Below, in pieces: positions 8,005-14,957 of a stretch of 64,000 nt of DNA (its first letter is position 1; each line of letters opens with the position of its first letter). The stretch spans positions 1 through 64,000 of the forward strand of contig JAJYOL010000004.1 of NCBI GenBank assembly GCA_021796225.1. Reading direction: 5' to 3'. Origin of the DNA: Microcaldota archaeon (GTDB taxonomy: Archaea; Micrarchaeota; Micrarchaeia; Micrarchaeales; CABMGC01). The position numbers and the translations under genes are program-made. The notes below the pieces were generated by a model. That model was not told the origin of the DNA. It saw only the letters and a program-made list of their open reading frames with translations, and did not search any database.

Positions 8005-8730
8005 ATGCGACTCAGCAGAGTACGAACTTCGATAACGCCGTCCAAATTCGCGATGCAAGTGGTTCCGGAGTCCACAATGCTTCTTCTAAGAATGCAAAGG
8101 GGTTTGGAGGAAGCATTCGGGAAGGGATCGGTTGCGATAGTTGGCAGCACCGCGATGAACTTAAATCTTGCGGTAACCAGACAGGGCGTGGAAGACAGAG
8201 ATGTGATTAGGAAAGGCGGCGACGTGGATTTCATGCTCCTGAACAGGCTGTCAGACAACAAGGAGGTAAATCAATTCACCGTTGACGTGCTAAACGCTAC
8301 CGGATTCAAACTGGGCGGGGAACTTGTCTCAAAGATATATGATAGCGAACCACCAAGGCCTGCCGGTGCGTATCTCTCTGCAGGAATTGCTTTCGAAGGA
8401 ATAAACGTGGAGCTGCTTAACGAAATCATGAACATACCTGCCAGGCCTGTCGTGCTGAATGCATACACGGAAACGTATACTCGCGGAGAACATGAATCCT
8501 TCAGGCTCACGTTTGCCACCCTTCCATTCTTAATCGTCACGAAGTGCGAACCTTCCGGGAAAATACGAAGGGAAAAGGACGTAGAAGTGATACGCGGCAT
8601 ACTCGAAACGTACTATGAAGGCAGCCTTGCCACGTTCTTTGAGAAGGAGCGCGCTTCGCTGAAGGCCGTTTCAAGACATGTTTCCGCGGACTTCCGACAG
8701 GGTTTATTCGAGTCTTTACAGAAGAAGTGA
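8005..8730 (+). CDS. Nucleotidyltransferase-superfamily protein
   Basis: 241 residues. VAIVGSTAMNLN followed about 20 residues later by GGDVDFMLL is the GSx...DxD pattern of the polymerase-beta-like nucleotidyltransferase fold, as in MNT and AbiEii-type proteins. It probably transfers a nucleotide to a protein, RNA or small molecule; the acceptor cannot be told. The rest is alpha/beta with a helical C-terminus. No antitoxin-like partner is adjacent, so a toxin role is not supported by context. An alternative start is Met17. Confidence 0.7.
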   Translation: MRLSRVRTSITPSKFAMQVVPESTMLLLRMQRGLEEAFGKGSVAIVGSTAMNLNLAVTRQGVEDRDVIRKGGDVDFMLLNRLSDNKEVNQFTVDVLNATGFKLGGELVSKIYDSEPPRPAGAYLSAGIAFEGINVELLNEIMNIPARPVVLNAYTETYTRGEHESFRLTFATLPFLIVTKCEPSGKIRREKDVEVIRGILETYYEGSLATFFEKERASLKAVSRHVSADFRQGLFESLQKK

Positions 8731-8854
8731 CGACAATCCCTAATTGCATATAAGGCAATGGGATTTTAACAATCTTAACTCTTTTAAACGACAACAAAAC
8801 TACTATAATGACATTCAACGGTGGGTTATTATACTTTCTTGACAAGGTCATACC

Positions 8855-9340
8855 ATGCAGAAGATGAAGGTATCGCACTTTCCGCTTTCTGATGGTGCAA
8901 AGTTGATTCTGGTCATTGCGCTGATAGTCAACGCTATGGCAACGATTATCTTTTTCTCTTACGGTGCTCATGCCGGAAGGTCCGACCTGATGATCATACC
9001 GGGAATATTCCTTTCGATATTCGTGCTCTTCCTGTTGATTCTCTATTTCAGATATGCGTTGCTTGAGAGATATCCTTATCTGGTGAACCTGCCGGCTTTC
9101 GCATACAGGCTCGGAATACAAAAGAATCCGAAGACTGCAGGCCTGGTTATAAACAGGGTATTTACCGTACACGCTCTTGCATCGCTTTTTACCGCTACGC
9201 TCTTTCTGATATTCTCAATCGCGATAATGCAGCAGAACGGTCATCCCACATCGCTTGAAATACTGGTGCTGGTTGCCGCTTTCGTTCTTGCCGTATTCGC
9301 ACAGTACAGGAGAATTTACAGAAGCTTCGCGACAAACTGA
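8855..9340 (+). CDS. Four-helix integral membrane protein, unknown
   Basis: 161 residues with four apolar segments at about 15-36, 46-64, 107-126 and 134-150, joined by short basic loops (YRLGIQKNPK after the second helix). No catalytic motif is visible. It stands alone, with a possible tRNA-like fragment 35-60 bp downstream. Function unknown. Confidence 0.65.
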   Translation: MQKMKVSHFPLSDGAKLILVIALIVNAMATIIFFSYGAHAGRSDLMIIPGIFLSIFVLFLLILYFRYALLERYPYLVNLPAFAYRLGIQKNPKTAGLVINRVFTVHALASLFTATLFLIFSIAIMQQNGHPTSLEILVLVAAFVLAVFAQYRRIYRSFATN

Positions 9341-9370
9341 TCTTTCCGTCTTTATCCTTTCAAGTATTGC

Positions 9371-9402
9371 GGACTTCCGGGGTTCGATTCTCCGCGGGTC
9401 CA
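9371..9402 (+). other. tRNA-like T-arm and acceptor fragment
   Basis: CGGGG-TTCGATT-CTCCG (9378-9394) forms a proper T-stem and loop with the invariant GTTCGANTC pattern. It is followed by CGGGTCC and A (9395-9402), as an acceptor strand and discriminator would be. The matching 5' strand GGACCCG and an anticodon arm are not found upstream. This is either a truncated tRNA left by an old insertion or a chance match. Confidence 0.35.
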
Positions 9403-9486
9403 TACGGTTTTTCATTTTGACAGGTACTATCCACGTGGATAATCATACCTTAACACCATGTTTAAAAATAAGGACGAAGATGTTCC

Positions 9487-10749
9487 ATGATGCGGGAATA
9501 TCTGCTTGCACCGATTCTGCAGCATTACGCCAGGCGGCAGGCCAAAAATCTCACATTCTCGGAATGCGACGATTCGGTTGAAAAAACGATAAGCTCCAAC
9601 GAATCAAAACATGCGGCGCTGCCGTTGTACGTCCACATACCTTTCTGCAAGAGTCTCTGCCCGTTCTGCTCCTTCAACAGATACCTGTTCAAAGAAGCGG
9701 AAGTAAAAACTTACTATTCGCATCTGAACGCGGAACTCGGATTTTATGCCGAAAAAGGATACAGGTTTGATTCCATACACGTAGGCGGCGGAACGCCTAC
9801 CGTTCGTACGGACATGCTGGCATCGTTTATAGACAAGGCGAAATCCTTGTTTGATTTGGCTATTATAGACGTGGAAAGCACGCCTAATGAAATAACGGAT
9901 GAAAACATACGCACGCTGAAAAGCGCGGGAGTGAACAGGCTGTCGATAGGCGTCGAAAGCTTCGACGATGCCATTCTCAAGGACATGGGACGTCCGAGGT
10001 ACAAGGGTGTAGATGCGCTTGAAAAAATCAAAATGGCAAAGGGAAAATTCAATACTGTGGGCATGGACCTGATATACGGTTTCCCCTCTCAAAGCGCGGA
10101 ATCGATTTCAAACGATTTGGGGCTCTTCAAATCATCAGGCGCGGATCAGATAACCCTATATCCGTTGATGCCCGGGCCAAATAAGAATACCGCGATCGAA
10201 AGAAGGTTCCAGAAAACGGCATTGAAAAGCAGGAGCGTTAAAAAGAGAAAATTCTTTTACGATTTGGTAAGAAAAAACCTTCTCGATTCCGGATATTTGC
10301 AATTAAGCGCGTGGTGCTTCTCCAAAAACAGGGACGACGTGGAGGAGTACATAAACCACAGCGGCGAGTATGTCGGAATAGGATCGAGTTCCATCAGCCT
10401 TCTTAATGACATCGCGTACATCAATACGTTTTCCATCAGGAAATACGGCGAACGTCTCTCAAAAAATCGCCTTCCAACCGCAAGGTACAAGCGGCTTGAC
10501 AGAAAGGAATATCTGCTCTACAATCTGCTTTCGTCCCTTTTCGGCATGAGGATATCGGACTATTCCCGTAAAGATTACCGAATAATGAAAAACGAACTTT
10601 TACTGTTGGATCTTGCAGGAATAATAGAAAAGAAGGATGGCGGTTTCAGGGTTACCGATCGCGGGGCGTTTTACGCAAGCATTCTCATGGAAGAATTCCT
10701 CTCCGCGCTCAACGGTGTCAGGGAGACGTGCATCGCGCAGCAAGTTTGA
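9487..10749 (+). CDS. Radical SAM enzyme, HemN/HemW family
   Basis: 420 residues. The cluster-binding motif is Cys54-x3-Cys58-x2-Cys61 in FCKSLCPFCSF, preceded by LPLYVHIP and followed by HVGGGTPTV, both typical of coproporphyrinogen dehydrogenase (HemN) and the haem chaperone HemW. The C-terminal region matches the HemN C-terminal helical domain in style. The next gene, 85 bp downstream, encodes a b-type cytochrome, so a haem-related role (synthesis or delivery) is favoured. HemN and HemW cannot be separated from sequence alone. The start could also be Met2. Confidence 0.82.
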   Translation: MMREYLLAPILQHYARRQAKNLTFSECDDSVEKTISSNESKHAALPLYVHIPFCKSLCPFCSFNRYLFKEAEVKTYYSHLNAELGFYAEKGYRFDSIHVGGGTPTVRTDMLASFIDKAKSLFDLAIIDVESTPNEITDENIRTLKSAGVNRLSIGVESFDDAILKDMGRPRYKGVDALEKIKMAKGKFNTVGMDLIYGFPSQSAESISNDLGLFKSSGADQITLYPLMPGPNKNTAIERRFQKTALKSRSVKKRKFFYDLVRKNLLDSGYLQLSAWCFSKNRDDVEEYINHSGEYVGIGSSSISLLNDIAYINTFSIRKYGERLSKNRLPTARYKRLDRKEYLLYNLLSSLFGMRISDYSRKDYRIMKNELLLLDLAGIIEKKDGGFRVTDRGAFYASILMEEFLSALNGVRETCIAQQV

Positions 10750-10834
10750 AAATTACATGCTTGTTTTTCATATAAACTTGCGGATTTGGGATCGCGTGAA
10801 CGGAAATAACCGTTTCTAAAGCAAGAGGTCCGAA

Positions 10835-12364
10835 ATGCAGGACAAATTTTTTAACTGTTCCCGTTCAAGAAGTTGCTGTATGCAATCGGAAGAAGAGGAA
10901 GAACCGCAGAAGAAGGGGTTTCTGCGTGAAAACCTGTCACAGGTATGGAGCGTCGTCAAGTCGATGTACATAACGGACGTTCCGTCTTACGGAAACAGCT
11001 TCTTCTTCACGATAGGCATATACCTGATGGAAATATTCGGGATAATCGCAGTTACGGGAATGATAATGGCGATTTTCGGGCCTTTCTGGGCAGGCCTCAC
11101 TCCAATAGGAAACTTTATCCTAAGCATACACGTCTGGGCCGCGGAAGCTTTCGTCACACTGATATTTTTACATTTAGTGGTAAACCTGTTCACATCGATG
11201 TACAGGCGCAAGAAGCTCGTATGGATGCTCGGAGGCATAATGCTCTTCCTCGTGCTTCTCGAATTCGCCTTCGGGGTAGGGATAACTGGGGATTACGTCG
11301 CGCAGTTCAATGCCAAGGCGGGAGCGGACCTGTGGAACGGGATGGGCCTCGGATACTGGGTAAACCCGCTGAACATAGGTGCAGTATACGGGTGGCACAT
11401 AGCAATAGTGCCCTTTCTCCTCATCGGGCTCATATTCACGCACTATCTTCTGGTGAAGAAAGACGGGCTGGGCAAGCCTTACAGGAATGACATACCGTAC
11501 AGCATGACAAAAGCCAATCACGGAAAGATGTACGTGCGCATGGCATACGTTTTCGCAATCATTCTCCTGTTCGCCATATTCATAAGGGCTCCGTATTCGG
11601 CTCCGCTGACCATGCACAACATTTCAATATCGCAGCCAGATACGTTTGCCATAACGCTTTTGAACGAATTCAATTTCTCTTCCGCTACCGCAACCTACTT
11701 TGACACGATCCAGCCGTATACGTTCAGCACTAGAAACGTCTACGTCTCTATTCCTTATGCGAAGTACGTTAACCTGACGAACGGAAGGAACATGGAGAAC
11801 GCGTACCTTTCGGAATCCGCATCCGTGCAAAACAATTATCTGAAAGGTGCATTTTCATATTTCCAAAACAACGGCAGCATATCCGGCGCGTTGAATTCTT
11901 CAAATCCCATGATAGCGATTGCGGGAAGTCTGGTCAGGATGGCGCAGGACGGGGTATACGGGCCGGTTTTGCAGGGCGAGGAGCATTCTGGATTGAACTA
12001 CACATACGCGATACGCTTCTACGCGGACAGCGGAATCCTCTACACGCATGCCTCTTCTCTGGGCGGCCTGAGCGAAGAGGATTTGGGCATGCCGAAAGTC
12101 GGCCTTAAAGGCACCGGCATCTGGCAGTACGGCGGATACTGGACCGCACCTTACGATCTTTTAGAAGTGGCCACCGCCGGGATACCATGGTGGAACGACA
12201 TAGAGAACGGATTGATAGCCACAATCTCATTTATCCTTTTCATCTGCCTGCCGTACATTCCGCTGCTCCGCGATATTCCTGACAAGCTCAAGCTGTACAA
12301 GCTCTTCTGGAACAGGCATACCATTCCGGAATTGAAGAAGAAAAAGGAAGACGAAGAAGCGTAG
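10835..12364 (+). CDS. Cytochrome b of a bc1/b6f-type complex, with extra domain
   Basis: 509 residues. Two pairs of histidines spaced for two haems b are visible: His99/His113 and His188/His203, in the second and fourth membrane helices. The loop AFGVGITGDY between them fits the quinol site region. After about residue 235 an apolar helix leads into a 190-residue polar domain (about 255-455), then a last membrane helix (ATISFILFICLPYIPLL) and a basic tail. That outer domain is not part of standard cytochrome b. GAGGT lies 6 nt before the ATG. No Rieske protein or subunit IV gene is adjacent, so complex partners must be elsewhere or absent. Confidence 0.88.
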   Translation: MQDKFFNCSRSRSCCMQSEEEEEPQKKGFLRENLSQVWSVVKSMYITDVPSYGNSFFFTIGIYLMEIFGIIAVTGMIMAIFGPFWAGLTPIGNFILSIHVWAAEAFVTLIFLHLVVNLFTSMYRRKKLVWMLGGIMLFLVLLEFAFGVGITGDYVAQFNAKAGADLWNGMGLGYWVNPLNIGAVYGWHIAIVPFLLIGLIFTHYLLVKKDGLGKPYRNDIPYSMTKANHGKMYVRMAYVFAIILLFAIFIRAPYSAPLTMHNISISQPDTFAITLLNEFNFSSATATYFDTIQPYTFSTRNVYVSIPYAKYVNLTNGRNMENAYLSESASVQNNYLKGAFSYFQNNGSISGALNSSNPMIAIAGSLVRMAQDGVYGPVLQGEEHSGLNYTYAIRFYADSGILYTHASSLGGLSEEDLGMPKVGLKGTGIWQYGGYWTAPYDLLEVATAGIPWWNDIENGLIATISFILFICLPYIPLLRDIPDKLKLYKLFWNRHTIPELKKKKEDEEA

Positions 12365-12415
12365 AAAAGCAAATCCTTGGAAATGCATATATACCACGAA
12401 AATGACCTTTAATCC

Positions 12416-13207
12416 GTGCGTCAAATGGCATCATTTTCAAAGTCCAAAAAGCAGGGCAGGGACACCATCTTATTGCTGATGCGTCACGGGGAGAAGGAGC
12501 ACAAATCCCATGATGAAATCGCACTTCTTACCGATATGGGTAAACGTGGCGCATATGATTTTGGAAGGGATCTCCGTTCCTTATATCCTGATTACCGCCT
12601 TAGAAGAATGTGGTCTTCGCATATAGGGAGAACCCAGCAGACAGCGCGGTATCTTGCAATGGGCTTCTTCGGCATCTGGAACAATGAAATGGATTCAGGC
12701 ATGACGATACCTCTGTTCATCGATGAAGCGTCCACGGCAATACGAATCGCGGAAAACCGCACGCTGTATCAGACGATCCCTCCTTTCATTCTGGACAGGC
12801 TGTGGGCACCGGAAGGCTATCTTGACGTGTCACTGCCTGCTGCGCTTGAACCTTACAACGGAATGAATCTTCAGGAGCATCTCGCAATAGCGTCGATTCC
12901 ATTCATGGAGCATGCAATCCGTGTCCACTCCCGTAGAAATTCAGATAGGGGAAATCTTCTGGTATGCGTATCCCACGATTTCACCATCGAATCACTTCTC
13001 TATCAGATAGTCACGAAAGAATCCCTGCGCAGGATATGGGACGGGAAGATAGAAGCGAAATTTCTTGACGCTATCGAGATAAGGATTTCCGGAAACGACT
13101 TGTACAAGAATGTCCGCTTCTTCTGGAAGGACAGGGAATTTCATGTTCAACGGGACAAGATTGAACTTCTTAAGGCTAAACGCAGGGACAGGGACAACGA
13201 TTCCTGA
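12416..13207 (+). CDS. Histidine phosphatase superfamily protein
   Basis: 263 residues. LLLMRHGEKEH holds the RHG active-site motif with the phosphorylated histidine. SSHIGRTQQTARYLA supplies the second arginine and VCVSHDFTIES the second histidine. The family includes phosphoglycerate mutases and many phosphatases. The insertions and length do not point to one substrate. A TATA box (CATATATA, near 12385) puts the transcript start close to the GTG at 12416 and the ATG at 12425, so either may be used. Cytoplasmic. Confidence 0.85.
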   Translation: MRQMASFSKSKKQGRDTILLLMRHGEKEHKSHDEIALLTDMGKRGAYDFGRDLRSLYPDYRLRRMWSSHIGRTQQTARYLAMGFFGIWNNEMDSGMTIPLFIDEASTAIRIAENRTLYQTIPPFILDRLWAPEGYLDVSLPAALEPYNGMNLQEHLAIASIPFMEHAIRVHSRRNSDRGNLLVCVSHDFTIESLLYQIVTKESLRRIWDGKIEAKFLDAIEIRISGNDLYKNVRFFWKDREFHVQRDKIELLKAKRRDRDNDS

Positions 13208-13312
13208 TACTTTCCCAACGTTTTCCTTCCCAACCCTGCATTCCTCTTTTCGGATAAAATATTAAGCATGTTTTTATAATTTAACACATAATTCTATCTA
13301 CGCTTATCACAT

Positions 13313-13384
13313 GCCCCGGTAGCTCAGTGGTAGAGCGCCAGTTTTGTAAACTGGAAGTCGAGGGTTCAATTCCCTCTCGGGGCT
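13313..13384 (+). tRNA. tRNA-Thr(TGT)
   Basis: A full 72-nt cloverleaf without intron. Acceptor GCCCCGG pairs with TCGGGGC, anticodon stem CCAGT/ACTGG holds loop TTTGTAA with anticodon TGT, and the T-arm is GAGGG-TTCAATT-CCCTC. The discriminator is T, usual for archaeal threonine tRNA. No CCA is encoded. Confidence 0.95.
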
Positions 13385-13401
13385 TAAAGTCGATGGGTGC
13401 G

Positions 13402-13490
13402 GTTATCCCCCGCTGCCTATATAGCAGGACAGACTACAAAAGAAAGCATGGAAAGAGTGAAGGAGGAGGCGGATAACACCAATGCGGTGT
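13402..13490 (+). other. Folded spacer after tRNA-Thr
   Basis: GTTATCC (13402-13408) pairs with GGATAAC (13471-13477). A CTGC/GCAG hairpin lies inside, and ACACC-AATGC-GGTGT (13476-13490) follows. It may be a small RNA or processing element in the tRNA transcript. No known RNA family was recognised; RNase P and SRP signatures are absent. Confidence 0.25.
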
Positions 13491-13611
13491 CGATCGGCGG
13501 GCTGGCATTACGATTCAGTTGCGTAGCTCCGCATATCCAATGTCCATGCAAGTTGCGGCGAGGCAGAATTAAGTTATAAATAAGACTGTTGGAAAATTAT
13601 ACTGATAGCTT

Positions 13612-14391
13612 ATGGGAACATCAGAATCCGAAAGAACGATGATGAGAAGAAAGAAGGACCGGATTGAGAGAGCCGTCAAGCTCGCTTGCAAGTTCTGTCA
13701 GGTAAAGGTTCCGAAAATAAATTTCGATGGCTGCCCTCACGAGTGGAAGAACGACGGCGGCATACAGCTTGCGCATTACCACAGCGGCACGATCTGTGTA
13801 TCGGAGAGGCAGCTCAAGCTCGAGCATCTGGGATCCGGACTTGAGGAAACAGCGGTCCATGAAGTGATGCATCACCTCGGTTTCAACCATAACACAGACA
13901 CTGAACGGGCAGATTTCGAGAGGAGGAAAAACCAGGTTCTTAATGCACTTTGGAGGGATCTAGGCGCTCCGTTGCCGCAACCGAAGTCTGACAAAAGAAA
14001 AGCCTATTCAAAGCCTGGATCTGCCGCTATGGATCCTGAATCAGAAATAAGGCTCTTGATAGAGAAGCTTGGTAGGACCAATAACATGGGAGAACGTGCA
14101 GAGCTGATAGATGAGATAAGCAAGCTCAGGAAGCAGATGAACCATGAAATGAATGTCGATGCTGCAACAAGGATGCATATCGACTCGCTTGAGTCCTCTG
14201 AAAGGGAGGCTGTCTACACCGTACTGACTGGAAATCCCCTCACTGAAAAGGAACAGGACGAGTTAATCAAAAAGGTCTATGCAGGCAAGGACTGGGGGTT
14301 TGGGGATGAACACGGCGAGAACCGCTGGAACAGATCCAGGTGGTACAGGTTGAAGAAGAAGCTAGGATTTGGGCGTGACAATCCTGATTGA
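13612..14391 (+). CDS. Zinc metalloprotease-like protein (metzincin motif)
   Basis: 259 residues. HEVMHHLGFNH at 83-93 is a full HExxHxxGxxH zinc site, as in metzincins, with Glu84 as the catalytic base. A CxxC pair (Cys26, Cys29) could bind structural zinc. The C-terminal half (about 120-259) is charged and helical and ends in a basic, tryptophan-containing tail (RWNRSRWYRLKKKLGFGR style), perhaps for nucleic acid binding. There is no signal peptide, so it acts in the cytoplasm. Substrate unknown. A TATA-like AAGTTATAAATA lies about 35 bp before the ATG. Confidence 0.75.
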   Translation: MGTSESERTMMRRKKDRIERAVKLACKFCQVKVPKINFDGCPHEWKNDGGIQLAHYHSGTICVSERQLKLEHLGSGLEETAVHEVMHHLGFNHNTDTERADFERRKNQVLNALWRDLGAPLPQPKSDKRKAYSKPGSAAMDPESEIRLLIEKLGRTNNMGERAELIDEISKLRKQMNHEMNVDAATRMHIDSLESSEREAVYTVLTGNPLTEKEQDELIKKVYAGKDWGFGDEHGENRWNRSRWYRLKKKLGFGRDNPD

Positions 14392-14800
14392 GGTTTGGCA
14401 CTGTACAGAATGATTTTGCAACGTCAAGGGAAATAGGACAGGACACTGCTCTCCCTAAATAGATTCGAATCAAATCACATCCAGTCGCTAAGAGGGCTAC
14501 GGTAAGCGACAGCACAAAAATGCAACATAGATTGGTAATTCATAGCCACTAAAAGTAATGCGAATCCAACTACCAAAGACTTTTGACAAAGTTGTTATCT
14601 CATTTCCTCATTCTTCAAAAGGCGACCACGTTGGAGAACGACTTTGACATTCTAAGAGAACCATGCAAGAACTGCAAAGGCATAAAGAAGAAGATGCAAT
14701 ATCAGCCACTTTACGCAGTATGCACTTTATGGGGAATGGGTTGGGTGTTATTGTGGGAAATAAATATGTTACCTTATACACGTCGGAGAGGGTAGATACA

Positions 14801-14814
14801 CAAAGTTTAAAAGT
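14801..14814 (+). promoter_or_regulatory. BRE/TATA promoter of the tracrRNA (and cas9)
   Basis: CAAAGTTTAAAAGT matches the archaeal BRE-TATA pattern, with purines AAAG before TTTAAAA. The TATA centre near 14809 predicts transcription from about 14835, exactly where the perfect 15-nt anti-repeat begins. Confidence 0.6.
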
Positions 14815-14834
14815 CTTACATAGCAACGTCTAAT

Positions 14835-14937
14835 TGCGTTAACTGAAAGAAGCTCGAGGCGCGGACTGCTCTCCTGTGTTTGGCTCCGGCATGGGATCTA
14901 GTACATTTGGTCCGCCCCGCCATTAGAGCAAGGAGCC
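14835..14937 (+). ncRNA. tracrRNA of the Cas9 system
   Basis: TGCGTTAACTGAAAG (14835-14849) is the exact reverse complement of the first 15 bases of every CRISPR repeat. GTCTAA (14828-14833), just before it, matches the reverse complement of repeat bases 22-28 apart from a missing AT-rich core, so the anti-repeat is a gapped copy. Downstream, GGCGCGGAC pairs with GTCCGCCCCGCC with a bulge (about 14858-14919), the usual hairpin region that Cas9 holds. The anti-repeat's 3' end pairs with the repeat's 5' end, which sets the array's direction as +. The 3' end is not sharply defined; complementarity ends at 14937, 20 nt before the cas9 ATG. No oligo-T terminator is seen, so the RNA may be the 5' part of the cas9 transcript. 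Confidence 0.8.
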
Positions 14938-14957
14938 ATAACACTTATGATGGTACA

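Noticed and set aside
13402..13600. RNase P or SRP RNA downstream of tRNA-Thr
   Set aside because: Hairpins exist but none of the conserved core strings of either RNA were found.
14462..14510. tRNA-like TTCGAATC and nearby hairpin GTCGCT/AGCGAC
   Set aside because: GATTCGAATC is just a 10-bp palindrome; no T-stem or acceptor can be formed around it. 14392-14800 holds nothing else I can support.
14583..14795. 70-codon frame with CKNC before the tracrRNA
   Set aside because: TTG start without a ribosome site, no promoter, odd tryptophan-rich end; likely chance or a decayed fragment.
14880..14957. N-terminal extension of Cas9 from a TTG
   Set aside because: These codons are the tracrRNA hairpins; Cas9 homology begins after the ATG at 14958.
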